Under the pieces are notes generated by a model. That model worked only from the letters and a program-made list of their open reading frames with translations. It was not told where the DNA came from and did no database searches. From DSWT01 sp034433375 (GTDB lineage: Bacteria; Chloroflexota; Anaerolineae; B4-G1; SLSP01), in assembly GCA_034433375.1 (NCBI GenBank), contig DAOUAQ010000116.1:1-64000 (forward strand): DNA of 64,000 nucleotides. The letters run 5' to 3'. Both the position numbers and the translations under genes were made by a program. Positions 42,676 to 51,575 of this stretch are shown piece by piece. Each line of letters starts with the position of its first letter. Within the stretch, counting starts at the first letter, position 1.

Positions 42676-45184
42676 CAAATCAACGCAAGCCGGCGCGCCG
42701 CCAGACTCCATGCGCGAGGAAGCGGCTGCCCCGCTTCAACCGCAGGACCTTGAGGCGCGTTGCGCTTTCTTGCAACACTTGTTGGACCTCAACCCTAACT
42801 TCTTCTTCGTGCGCGACCGCGAAGGCCGCTTTGTCTTCGTCAACAAGGCGCTGGCCGACGCCTATGGCACCACCGTGGAGGCCATGATCGGGAAAACTGA
42901 CGCCGATTTCAACGTGAATCCGAAGGAAGTGGACGCGATCCGGCGGGGCGATCTTGAGGTGATGGAGTCTTTACAGAACAGATTTATCCCTGAAAGTCCC
43001 ATCTTGCGTCACGGGCGTTGGGTTCAGACGACCAAATTGCCGATTGTGGATGCGAATGGAGTGGCGCAGCAGGTGCTTGGCATCTCCAGCGACATCACCG
43101 AACGCATCCAGATGGAGGAGGCCATTCAGGCGTCGCTGGAACGGCGCGGGCGTCAGGTGCAGACCTCCGCTGAAGTGGCCCAGGAAATCGCCGCAGCCAC
43201 GGCGCTGGATGAACTGCTCCGGCGCGTCGTCACCCTGGTCAAAGAGCGTTTTGGCTACTATCACGCGCAAATCTTCCGCTATGATGCTGCCGCGCGGGTG
43301 ATGCGCCTGGTGATCGGTTACGGCCTCGTCGGGCAGCGTATGTTGGCGGCCGGCCATCACGTCGCCATGGGCCGGGGCGTAGTCGGCGCCGCCGCCGCGA
43401 CCGGACAGCCTGTGCTGGCGACCGACGTCACCCGCGACCCCGACTGGGTTCCCAACACCTTCTTGCCGGGCACGCGCGGTGAATTGGCCGTCCCGATCAA
43501 ACTGCGCGACCAGATTCTCGGTATTCTCGACGTGCAGAGCAACATCACCAACGCCCTGACGACCGAAGACCAACTGCTGCTCGAAGGCTTGTGCGGGCAA
43601 ATTGCCATCGCCATGCAAAGCACTCAACTGCTCGAATCGGCCAACACCTTCCGCCAGGTCATCGAATCCTCTGGACAGGGCATCTGTATGGCGACGTGGG
43701 GCGGGGCGCTGACCTATGCCAATCCGGCATACTGCGCCTTGCTCGGCGAGACCGATCTGGAGGCGCTGCTAGGCCAATCCTTCTTCGCCCATTATCCTGA
43801 AACTGTGCAGGCGCGACTGCGTGAAGAGATCATGCCCGTGGTGTTGGAGAAAGGGCAATGGCAGGGTGAACTGGCCTTACTCTCGGTCACGGGCAACGTG
43901 ATCCCTACGCTTGAGATTCTGACCCTCGTATGTAACGAACAGGATGAGCCGCGTTATCTGACGCGCCAGGTCACCGATATTACCGCGCGCAAGGCGATGG
44001 AAGACGCCCTGACGATGGAACGCCAGTTACTCCACGCGCTGCTCGACAGCGTGCCGGATCACATCTACTTCAAGGATATGGAAAGCCGTTTCATTCGCAT
44101 CAGCAGCGCCAACGCCGGCTGGCTCAGTCTCGCTGACCCGTCTCAGGCGGTAGGCAAGACAGACTTCGACTATTTTGGCGCCGAACATGCCGAGAAAGCC
44201 TACGCTGACGAACGGCTTATCCTTGTCTCCGGCCAACCTATGCTCGACATGGAAGAAAAGGAGGTTTGGCCGGACGGCCACGAGACGTGGGTTTCTACCT
44301 CCAAGATGCCGCTGCGCGACGCCGAAGGGCGCATCATCGGCACGTTCGGCATCTCGACCGACATCACGGCGCGCAAACTCGCCGAAATGGAGCGTGATCG
44401 GGCCTTGCGCGATATGGAGGTGCAGGCGCAGCAATTGACCGGCGTCGTGAACGACATGACACTCATCCAGAAGACAATGGCGGCTCTGACCGCGGCGCTT
44501 ACGTTTGAGGAAGCCGTCCAGATCCTGTTGTCCTCCGTCGTCGCGGCAGTGGAGGCCGATCGGGTCAGCATGTTCCTGATTGACAACGAGCAGATGATTC
44601 GCGTCGGTTTGTATCCCTTCGATGAAACCCAACGCGCGCAGATCGGCGAAGTGACGCCGCTGTCGAATTTCCCTTTGACCCGGCAGGTGGTTGAGACGCG
44701 CCGCCCCCTCGTCGTTGCCGGCGACGCGCCGCAACTTCAGGAGCACGCCCGGCGGGCTTTTGCCGCTTTTGGGATTGTCGCCCACGCGACTATCCCCTTG
44801 ATCGGGCGCGCGGGCGTCTTGGGGACTTTGTCGGTCAATCTCATCACCTCTAAAAGCGCCTTCACCGATCACGATGTGCGGATGCTGCAAATGTTGGCCG
44901 ATCAAACCGCCCTTGCCATCGAGAATATCCGGTTGTTGGAACAGACGCGCGTGCGCGCTGAACGCGAGCGGCTGGTGCGCACAATCACCGACCGGATTCG
45001 GCGCGGCACCGACCGTGATGTGATTGTGCGCGCGACGCTGCAAGAACTGGTGCAGATGCTCGACGCTTCCAAGGCGGTGCTGCGTCTGGGCAACCGCGAG
45101 CGGCTGATGTCTGTGTTGGAAATGGACGCGTCGCCAGATGAACATCTGATGCAGGGTGTGACGCCTGCGCTGGATGAAAACTGA
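42665..45184 (+). CDS. Soluble PAS - GAF - PAS - PAS - GAF sensor without output domain
   Basis: ATG 42665 follows AAGGAGAAG and lies 11 bases inside the previous gene. The 839-residue cytoplasmic protein has PAS 35-160 (FFFVRDREGRFVFVNKALAD), a GAF of the rarer class 165-330 (YYHAQIFRYDAAARVMRLV; GELAVPIKLRDQILGILDV), PAS 335-455 (GQGICMATWGGALTYANPAY), PAS 455-580 (DHIYFKDMESRFIRISSANA; ISTDITARK), a further GAF 595-760 (ADRVSMFLIDNEQMIRVGLY) and the truncated GAF 765-820. It has no mini-GAF and no TM. The third PAS closely resembles those in the 23080 protein, and the first GAF that of the 17293 protein, again showing module exchange. It is directly followed by the two SpoIIAA-like genes. 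Confidence 0.9.
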   Translation: MSRDKSTQAGAPPDSMREEAAAPLQPQDLEARCAFLQHLLDLNPNFFFVRDREGRFVFVNKALADAYGTTVEAMIGKTDADFNVNPKEVDAIRRGDLEVMESLQNRFIPESPILRHGRWVQTTKLPIVDANGVAQQVLGISSDITERIQMEEAIQASLERRGRQVQTSAEVAQEIAAATALDELLRRVVTLVKERFGYYHAQIFRYDAAARVMRLVIGYGLVGQRMLAAGHHVAMGRGVVGAAAATGQPVLATDVTRDPDWVPNTFLPGTRGELAVPIKLRDQILGILDVQSNITNALTTEDQLLLEGLCGQIAIAMQSTQLLESANTFRQVIESSGQGICMATWGGALTYANPAYCALLGETDLEALLGQSFFAHYPETVQARLREEIMPVVLEKGQWQGELALLSVTGNVIPTLEILTLVCNEQDEPRYLTRQVTDITARKAMEDALTMERQLLHALLDSVPDHIYFKDMESRFIRISSANAGWLSLADPSQAVGKTDFDYFGAEHAEKAYADERLILVSGQPMLDMEEKEVWPDGHETWVSTSKMPLRDAEGRIIGTFGISTDITARKLAEMERDRALRDMEVQAQQLTGVVNDMTLIQKTMAALTAALTFEEAVQILLSSVVAAVEADRVSMFLIDNEQMIRVGLYPFDETQRAQIGEVTPLSNFPLTRQVVETRRPLVVAGDAPQLQEHARRAFAAFGIVAHATIPLIGRAGVLGTLSVNLITSKSAFTDHDVRMLQMLADQTALAIENIRLLEQTRVRAERERLVRTITDRIRRGTDRDVIVRATLQELVQMLDASKAVLRLGNRERLMSVLEMDASPDEHLMQGVTPALDEN

Positions 45185-45220
45185 TGAGAAGTTTGTGGAG
45201 ATACAGCAAGGAGACCTCCG

Positions 45221-45580
45221 ATGCCCTATCAAATGCAGATGCGTGAAGACGGTATTTTGCAGATCAGGTTTATTGGTGTGTTGGAAAGCGCCGATTTACC
45301 ACAATTCATCAGCGAATTCAATCGCTACCTGGAAGCTGCCACCCCAGAAAAACCACTGCGTACCTTGTCCAAGGCAGATCAGCCCGGCATGAAGTACTCT
45401 CCGGCGGTGCGCAAAGCCTTTGCCGACATGAATTCTGATCCGCGTTTGGGAAAGTCCGCGACTATTGGCGTGGATCGGTATACGCGCGTGCTGGCAGGAT
45501 TTGTGTTGAAAGCGACCGGACGCGAAAACATCCGTTTTTTTGACGCTGAAGAACTGGCGGTGGCTTGGTTGTTATCCTAG
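45221..45580 (+). CDS. SpoIIAA/STAS-like small protein (first of a tandem pair)
   Basis: This 119-residue protein starts at ATG 45221 behind AAGGAGA. Features are an N-terminal beta hairpin (GILQIRFIGVLE), a central segment with SPAVRKAFADMNSDPRLGKS, and the C-terminal REN(IR)FFDAEELAVAWLL pattern typical of SpoIIAA-like STAS proteins (Pfam SpoIIAA-like family, from memory). Such proteins are small protein-interaction modules; some STAS relatives are anti-anti-sigma factors, but the serine phosphorylation motif of true anti-anti-sigma factors is not evident. The next gene, 8 bases on, is a paralogue. Being the only non-sensor proteins in the middle of the array, they could be adaptors for the sensors (inference). 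Confidence 0.75.
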   Translation: MPYQMQMREDGILQIRFIGVLESADLPQFISEFNRYLEAATPEKPLRTLSKADQPGMKYSPAVRKAFADMNSDPRLGKSATIGVDRYTRVLAGFVLKATGRENIRFFDAEELAVAWLLS

Positions 45581-45588
45581 GGGGGACT

Positions 45589-45945
45589 ATGGCGCACCAA
45601 TTGGGAATGGGTAGTGATGGCATTCTGCGGCTGATGTTCATCGGCGATACGGACAAACTGGGCGCTGAAGCCTTGATCGCGGATTTTGGGCCATATCTGG
45701 CGCACGCGACGGCGGAGAACCCTCTGTGCATCTTGTGGGACGATACCCGTGGCGGCAAAGCCTCTTCAGAAGTGCGTAAATTCTATGCCGACCTCAACCG
45801 TGATCCCCGTATAGGAAAAGTCGCCATTTTTGGCGCGAAAAACTATGGCCGGGTCTTGGGTGAGTTTATCCTGAAATTCACCGGGCGCGACAATATCCGC
45901 TTCTTTAACGCGCAGGAACAGGCGCTTAGTTGGCTAAAAGAATGA
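45589..45945 (+). CDS. SpoIIAA/STAS-like small protein (second of a tandem pair)
   Basis: ATG 45589 follows the purine run GGGGGGA; the longer reading from 45565 would overlap the preceding gene and add unrelated residues. The 118-residue product matches its neighbour along its length: DGILRLMFIGDTD, ASSEVRKFYADLNRDPRIGK, GRVLGEFILKFTGRDN, IRFFNAQEQALSWL. In this copy the central loop reads LWDDTRGGKASSEV, closer to the family pattern of a short Asp/Thr/Gly loop with two Ser, so if either copy is phosphorylated it is more likely this one (inference). Tandem duplication is the obvious origin. It lies 40 bases before a soluble HAMP-like sensor. Confidence 0.75.
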   Translation: MAHQLGMGSDGILRLMFIGDTDKLGAEALIADFGPYLAHATAENPLCILWDDTRGGKASSEVRKFYADLNRDPRIGKVAIFGAKNYGRVLGEFILKFTGRDNIRFFNAQEQALSWLKE

Positions 45946-45985
45946 CGGGCGTGCTTTTTGCGGGTGCAGAAAAAAAGGACTCTCT

Positions 45986-48331
45986 ATGACAGAGATCACA
46001 TTGGAAGAATATAAGCAACTGGTCGAAACACAGGGGCATCAACTCCTCACCGGCGTGCGTTCTGCGGCGATGGGCGACATGGATGTGGCGTGGGAAGTCC
46101 CTGAAGGCGTGCCCATACTCACTGCCCTGGCCGTCGGGATCGGGATGCTCATTGACGACATCCGCGACATGCGCGCCGTGCAGGAGCAGGCGCGTATGGT
46201 GGAGAACCAGAGTCGCGCATTGTTAGCCGTCGTGCAATCCGCAGCCCTGGGCGACTTTGATGTGGTTGTCGAAGTGCCCGAAGGCGTTGAGGAATTGTCG
46301 GAATTGGCCGTGGGCATTGATATGATGCTCGACGACATCCGTGACATGCTCGAAGCGCAGGAGCGTGCGCGCGCCGAGATCGAAATCTCCAAACAGCAAC
46401 TCGAGGCGGCATTGGAAGAGATGCGCGCTACCCAACGCCGCTATATCCAACAAGAGTGGGCAGGTTACGCGGCGGCGGAGTCGGGTTACGCTTACGTCAG
46501 AGGCGTAGAGGAATTGCAGCCGGTCACAGATGATGCTCAGGCGCTGCGGTCAACGGCGCTTACGGACGCAGTGGCCCAGCGCGCCACGGTCGTCACGGAA
46601 GATGTCGCCGAAGGGCAGACACTCGCGTTGCCCATCGCATGGGCCGGTGAAACCATCGGCGTGCTCGGCCTCACCCGTCCGGCCGCCCACCCGTGGGGTG
46701 CCGACGAAATTGCGGCGGTCGAAGAAATCGTCGAGCAAGCCGGCTGGGCCTTGGAAAACCAACGACTCTTCGATGAAACGCAGCGCGCCCGCGCCCTTCT
46801 GAGCAAACAAATCCGCGAATTGGACTGTCTCAACGACATTGGCCGCCGGATCGCCGAATTTCCGGCGATCCCTGACCTGTTGCAATGGACGGCAGAACGG
46901 CTTCCCGCAGCTATGCAATACGCGGATGTGTGCGTCACGGCCATTGAATATGCCGGACGGTTTTATGGCACCATTGAAGCCATTGACCAGGCGCGCCAGA
47001 TGGTCAGCGGCCTCCGCCTCGGTGATGAGCAAGTCGGTCGTATTGTCGTAGCATACACTGAGGAGCACACATTTCTCGACGGGGAGAGCGCCCTGTTGGG
47101 TGATGTGAGCCGGCGTCTTACCGGCTACATCGAGAACCGCCAACTCCTTGAGCAGGCCGAGACGCGCGCTGTGCAGGAGCAAGCGTTGCTTGAAATCGCC
47201 GGCAAAATCGGGACGAGTGAAGACATGGAGGGCTTATTAACCGTTCTTCCTGAAATTATCCCGCCGCTGCGTCATCTGGCTCCGGTGGATTTGATGTCGG
47301 TAGCGACGTATACCCCCGGCGAATCATCGTTAACGGTCTTTGCCGTGGCGGTGGAAACCGATGTCGCGCACTTCAGCCCGGCGGGAACGCGCCTGCCATT
47401 GGAAGGTTCCGCGCCCGGCTGGGTTATCACGCACAAACGACCCTGGCTAGAAGCAGACATGCGGCGTAGGGTAACCTTCCCTGAGGATGCAGACTTGATA
47501 GCGGAAGGGGTCGTCTCGCGGCTTATTGTGCCCCTGCAATTCGGCGATCAACTGGTTGGTACGCTGAATATGGCGAGCCGGCAGCCGCGCGCATTCACTC
47601 AGGAGCGCATGGCGCTGTTAGGACAGGTCGCCAACCAATTGGCCCAAGCTATGGAACGCGCCCGTTTGCTGCAAAACACCCGCGCGGCGCTGGCGGCCGA
47701 AGCTGAAACGCGCCGCAGTTACGAGCGTCGGGAGTGGCAAACATACCTGCAAGAGAACCGCAGACTTCGTCGGAATGCTTTCGTCTATGATGCCGCGACG
47801 AAATCAGGGGGGGGCCAGGGCCGGGTGGTTGTCCAGCCTGATTTCTGGCGCCCGGAGATGCTGAAATCTTTACGCGAGTCCACCTTGGCGACGACTCACG
47901 ATGTGGCAGACGATGCCGCGCCGACACACGGACAGCAGGCGGCCGCCACACCTCCAGCTGGAAAACGGATCGGAATGGCCGTTCCCATCGAGATGCGTGG
48001 TCAGGTGATCGGGGTGCTGGGCGTCGAAGACCCCGAAGGCATGTGGCGCAGTTCTGCGGATCAGTTGGCCTTGATCCAATCTGTTGCGCAGCAGTTAGGC
48101 CAGGCGTTGGAAAGCGCGCGCTTGCTCGAGGCCACCCAACGCCGCGCCGCCCGCGAACAGCGCGCGCGCGAAATCACCGACACCATTCGCGCCGCGTCCA
48201 CCATCGAGGATGCCGTGAAACGCGCCGTGCAGGAAATCGCGCGCGTTTTGAACGCCTCCGAAATGGTCGCCCGTCTGGGACCGGAAAACCTGTTGACGCC
48301 GCGTGAGGAGGGAGAGGCTAATGAACAATAG
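45986..48331 (+). CDS. Soluble tandem HAMP-like sensor with mini-GAF, two GAFs, mini-GAF, truncated GAF
   Basis: The 781-residue protein has no TM. Two consecutive HAMP-like units lie at about 15-65 (VRSAAMGDMDVAWEVPEG, LAVGIGMLIDDIRDM) and 66-125 (VQSAALGDFDVVVEVPEG, LAVGIDMMLDDIRDM), so they are internal repeats of about 57 residues. A coiled coil 125-150, a mini-GAF 150-265 (QQEWAGYAAAESGYAY), a GAF 275-390, another GAF 395-560 (DLMSVATYTPGESSLTVFAV), a second mini-GAF 570-710 (REWQTYLQENRRL) and the truncated GAF 715-770 follow. Cytoplasmic multi-HAMP proteins usually relay or invert signals, so this one may connect other members and may not bind ligand through its N-terminus (inference). 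The start has AAAAAGGA 5-12 bases upstream. Confidence 0.85.
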   Translation: MTEITLEEYKQLVETQGHQLLTGVRSAAMGDMDVAWEVPEGVPILTALAVGIGMLIDDIRDMRAVQEQARMVENQSRALLAVVQSAALGDFDVVVEVPEGVEELSELAVGIDMMLDDIRDMLEAQERARAEIEISKQQLEAALEEMRATQRRYIQQEWAGYAAAESGYAYVRGVEELQPVTDDAQALRSTALTDAVAQRATVVTEDVAEGQTLALPIAWAGETIGVLGLTRPAAHPWGADEIAAVEEIVEQAGWALENQRLFDETQRARALLSKQIRELDCLNDIGRRIAEFPAIPDLLQWTAERLPAAMQYADVCVTAIEYAGRFYGTIEAIDQARQMVSGLRLGDEQVGRIVVAYTEEHTFLDGESALLGDVSRRLTGYIENRQLLEQAETRAVQEQALLEIAGKIGTSEDMEGLLTVLPEIIPPLRHLAPVDLMSVATYTPGESSLTVFAVAVETDVAHFSPAGTRLPLEGSAPGWVITHKRPWLEADMRRRVTFPEDADLIAEGVVSRLIVPLQFGDQLVGTLNMASRQPRAFTQERMALLGQVANQLAQAMERARLLQNTRAALAAEAETRRSYERREWQTYLQENRRLRRNAFVYDAATKSGGGQGRVVVQPDFWRPEMLKSLRESTLATTHDVADDAAPTHGQQAAATPPAGKRIGMAVPIEMRGQVIGVLGVEDPEGMWRSSADQLALIQSVAQQLGQALESARLLEATQRRAAREQRAREITDTIRAASTIEDAVKRAVQEIARVLNASEMVARLGPENLLTPREEGEANEQ

Positions 48332-49724
48332 GGTACGAGAATCAACCACCAATGTGCTCACGGGTAGCGTGTTGCTTGAAGATCAGTCGCGGCGCACTCG
48401 TCTTTTGCGCACTGTGGCATGGGTTGTTTTGCTGGCGTGTTCTGTGGCGCTGCTTGGTTATCTCATTGCTTTGTTTTCCATTCCCCACCTGCCCATTTCC
48501 GCGCTTGTTGCTGATGTGCTGGCGATACTGTCTATGCTCGCCGTGCTTGCCTTGCTCGCGCGCGGACACTTCGAGCGGGCGCTGCCACTCGCCATCGTGA
48601 GTTTGACCGTGCTTCTGTTTGTCGCCATGTATTTTCTCAACGGGACGCGGGGCCCGGCGCTTTTACTGTCGCCGCTGATTATGCTCATTGCCGGTATCGT
48701 TGGTGAGCGACGCTATGCTCAACCTACCACCATCGTTCACGTCCTCGTGTATGTGATCTTTGTAATCCTGGAGGCTCTCGGCGTACTCACGCCTTATCAG
48801 ATGTCGCCACAGAGTTCACGATTAGTCTGGATTGGGGTTTTCATTCTGACCGCTGCCATAATGGTCATGATTAACCGGCAATTTATCGCTTATCTGGCAT
48901 TGGCCCTCTCTGCATCGCTGAAGCGCGAGGAATCATTGGCGGAAATGAGCCGGCGCGCGCAAGCGTTGGCTGACGCCGAGCGTGTAGCGCAAACGCAAGC
49001 GCAAGAAAACGCGCGGCAGCTTCAAGAAGTGGCGCAAGAATACGCCGCTTTCCTGGAGCGCATCGCCACCGGTGACTATAGTGCGTCGCTGAACCTGGGT
49101 TCGTTAGCCGAACGGCCCAACTTGCCGCAAGCGTTAATTAGTTTGGGAGAATACATCAATACGACGGTTGCCAGTCTGGTATCGGCGTTGGATGAAGCGC
49201 GGAGTGCCCAGCAGACCTACATGCGCCAATCCTGGCAGAGTTTGATGGAAACCGGGCGCGCACCCGGCGGGTATCGTTATCACGTGGATGAGGAGACTGA
49301 AACGTCGCGCCTGGAGATCGCCGAAAACGCCTGGCTGCCGCCGATGACCCAGGCGGTGCAATCCAAGCAGATCGCAGTCGGCAAGGAGGAGTTGGCGCTC
49401 CCCATCGCTTCAGGCACGCGGGCGCAACTCATCGGTGCGTTAGGGGTGCGCCGTACCCGGCAGGAAGAATGGAGCGAGGACGAACTGGCGCTGGTGACAA
49501 CGGTGACTGACCAACTGGCGCAAACTCTGGAGAACCTGCGCCTGCTCGACGAGACAACGCGCCGCGCGGCGCGTGAACAGATGGCCGGTGAAATTACCGG
49601 CCACATCCGCGAAGCGGTGGAGATCGAAGAAGTTTTGGAGCGCGCGTTGAGCGAACTTGGACGCGCTCTGGCTGTCGAGCGCGGCGCGGTATATCTGACG
49701 CTGCAAGAACAGGGAAAAGTCTGA
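48321..49724 (+). CDS. Short membrane sensor: TM bundle - HAMP-like - mini-GAF - truncated GAF
   Basis: ATG 48321 follows GGAGGGAGAGG and lies 11 bases inside the previous gene. The 468-residue product has about five or six TM segments (about 30-185), a coiled coil rich in Gln, Ala and Glu (ERVAQTQAQENARQLQEVAQ), a HAMP-like unit 225-290 (FLERIATGDYSASLNL), a mini-GAF 295-410 (MRQSWQSLMETGRAPGGY; WLPPMTQAVQSK) and the truncated GAF 415-460. Architecture and motif order equal those of the gene at 27299; like that gene it is followed by a six-TM GAF sensor and then an ABC-substrate-binding-like gene. No canonical GAF and no output domain. Confidence 0.86.
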   Translation: MNNRVRESTTNVLTGSVLLEDQSRRTRLLRTVAWVVLLACSVALLGYLIALFSIPHLPISALVADVLAILSMLAVLALLARGHFERALPLAIVSLTVLLFVAMYFLNGTRGPALLLSPLIMLIAGIVGERRYAQPTTIVHVLVYVIFVILEALGVLTPYQMSPQSSRLVWIGVFILTAAIMVMINRQFIAYLALALSASLKREESLAEMSRRAQALADAERVAQTQAQENARQLQEVAQEYAAFLERIATGDYSASLNLGSLAERPNLPQALISLGEYINTTVASLVSALDEARSAQQTYMRQSWQSLMETGRAPGGYRYHVDEETETSRLEIAENAWLPPMTQAVQSKQIAVGKEELALPIASGTRAQLIGALGVRRTRQEEWSEDELALVTTVTDQLAQTLENLRLLDETTRRAAREQMAGEITGHIREAVEIEEVLERALSELGRALAVERGAVYLTLQEQGKV

Positions 49725-49779
49725 GCTAAGCGACAATTTCGATCTTGGCGCTAATAATGAGTGTGATAAGGATGCAACT

Positions 49780-51564
49780 ATGGTGAAATCGAAGACTGAA
49801 CGACAGGCGGCTATAGCGGCAGCGTGGGAACGCTTTTTGACCGTCAACGTCCCTGATGAAGAAGAGGCGCGACTGGGACGGCTGTTCTGCGTCATGATGG
49901 TACTGACGTTCGCGCTGTCGCTGTCACTCGTGTTGATCTTGGTGATTGCCACCTTGCGCGATCTGTTTCCTAGCCGGTTGATGGGCTGGTCGGCAACAGC
50001 CTTCCCGATGGTCTTCATCCCCCTGTCCATCTTTAGTTTTGCCCGCGCCAAACAAGGCTACGTCTCTTCCGTGGCCCAGTCATTTGTGTGGATCAACTTC
50101 ATCGGCATAGCCCTGGCTGCGTTGATCTTTGATGGGATGAACTCCCCAGGGTGGTTGCTCTTCTTCTGGCCGGTAACGTTAGCCGGGATGTTTTTAAGGC
50201 CGGTGAGTGGGCTACGCATGGCGTTCGGCGTGTTGATCTTTTACGGCGTGCTCGCGTTCCTGTGGACTACCGTCTTCAAGATCACGGTGCCCAGCTTTTC
50301 CTTTGATCTTTTTTACTTTCTGACCCGCGCCTTTGCCTTGTTGATGCTGGTAGCGACGGGCGGCTTTGTCAACTACCTGAACCTTCATAGTTCCTACCAA
50401 ACCTTGAACCGTTCACGGCTTGTCAGCCAGGATTTACGCGGGACACAGCGCATGTTGGAGCGCCGGGTTGCCGAGCGCACCGACGAACTGGCGAAACGCG
50501 CCGGACAGTTTCGGACGATTGCTGAACTTAACCACGCCATCGCGTCCATTTCGGACATGCAATTACTGCTCGATACTGCCGTGAGTTTGATTGCCCAACG
50601 CTTGGGGTACGATCATGTGGGAATTTTCTTCGTTGATCCGCACGGCGAGTGGGCTGTGCTGCGCGCCGCCTCCTCGGTGGGCGGACAGCGTATGCTGGCG
50701 CGCGGTCATCGGTTGCGCGTAGGCCGCCAGGGTATTGTGGGCTACGTCGCCGAGACGGGCCTGCCCCGGCTGGCCTTTAGCGTGGGCGAGGACGCCGTCT
50801 GGTTCAACAACCCCGATCTGCCGGATACCCAGTCAGAGGTGAGCTTGCCGTTGATTGCCCGTGGGCAGACGGTCCTCGGCGTGCTGGATATCCAGACGCA
50901 CGTCAAAGCTGCCTTCACAGAGGAAGACGTGACCGTGCTGCGCATCCTGGCCGATGGGATCGCCGTTGCCGTGGCGAACTCGCTCTCTCTGGAAGAGACG
51001 ACCCATGCGCTGGCGCGTCTGGAGCGTTATCAAGAACAGGATGCCCTGCGCGCATGGCGTCAGGCATTGGCCCGGCGGCAGATGCGCGTAGGGTATGGCC
51101 TCGAATCTGGCTTTGTTTATCCGGCGGATGTGGAAGCCGCGTCGGAGATTGAGGCTGGTGAGTTGAGCGAAGTGACGACCCGCCTGACCGATGATGGGCG
51201 GCATCTCTTGCTGGCGCCAATTCGCGTCCAGAACCGCAATGTAGGCGTACTTTCCTTTGAGAAAACAGCGCCGTGGGCCGAGGACCAGCTTCAACTGGCG
51301 CAGTTCGTGGTTGAGCAATTGGACCTGGCGCTCGATAACGCGCGTCTGCTGGAAGAGACGCGGCTGCGCGCGAATCAAGAGCGCGCCCGGAGCGACATCG
51401 TGGGCCGCATCCGCGCGATGACCAGCACCGATGCGATTTTGCGGAACGCCGCGCGTGAGTTGGGTCTGGCGCTGCAAGTCGAACGCAGCCGCATCCAACT
51501 GCTGCCGCCGGGCGAGGGACGCCTGGGAAGTCCAGAGACGCCGCTGGCGCAGGGAGAGGCATAG
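49780..51564 (+). CDS. Six-TM membrane sensor with GAF, mini-GAF and truncated GAF
   Basis: The 594-residue product starts at ATG 49780 after AAGGA. The N-terminus (WERFLTVNVPDEEEARLGRL) is a diverged version of the PVF/DEEKT type. About six TM segments run to residue 205, then a helix (RTQRMLERRVAERTDELAKR is its general pattern), a GAF about 235-410 (YDHVGIFFVDPHGEWAVLRA; NPDLPDTQSEVSLPL), a mini-GAF 415-530 in which the Trp-containing helix reads DALRAWRQALARRQM, and the truncated GAF 535-580. The 55-base gap upstream holds a weak AT-rich stretch but no convincing promoter. No output domain. Confidence 0.88.
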   Translation: MVKSKTERQAAIAAAWERFLTVNVPDEEEARLGRLFCVMMVLTFALSLSLVLILVIATLRDLFPSRLMGWSATAFPMVFIPLSIFSFARAKQGYVSSVAQSFVWINFIGIALAALIFDGMNSPGWLLFFWPVTLAGMFLRPVSGLRMAFGVLIFYGVLAFLWTTVFKITVPSFSFDLFYFLTRAFALLMLVATGGFVNYLNLHSSYQTLNRSRLVSQDLRGTQRMLERRVAERTDELAKRAGQFRTIAELNHAIASISDMQLLLDTAVSLIAQRLGYDHVGIFFVDPHGEWAVLRAASSVGGQRMLARGHRLRVGRQGIVGYVAETGLPRLAFSVGEDAVWFNNPDLPDTQSEVSLPLIARGQTVLGVLDIQTHVKAAFTEEDVTVLRILADGIAVAVANSLSLEETTHALARLERYQEQDALRAWRQALARRQMRVGYGLESGFVYPADVEAASEIEAGELSEVTTRLTDDGRHLLLAPIRVQNRNVGVLSFEKTAPWAEDQLQLAQFVVEQLDLALDNARLLEETRLRANQERARSDIVGRIRAMTSTDAILRNAARELGLALQVERSRIQLLPPGEGRLGSPETPLAQGEA

Positions 51565-51575
51565 ACGAATTGCGT

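Noticed and set aside
44027..45232. Long minus-strand reading frame (401 codons)
   Set aside because: It is antisense to the PAS and GAF domains of the gene at 42665, with no family resemblance and no ribosome binding site in context.
49725..49779. AT-rich stretch (CTAATAATG) considered as an internal promoter
   Set aside because: No -35 box lies at an acceptable distance; the nearest TTGGCG is only two bases away.
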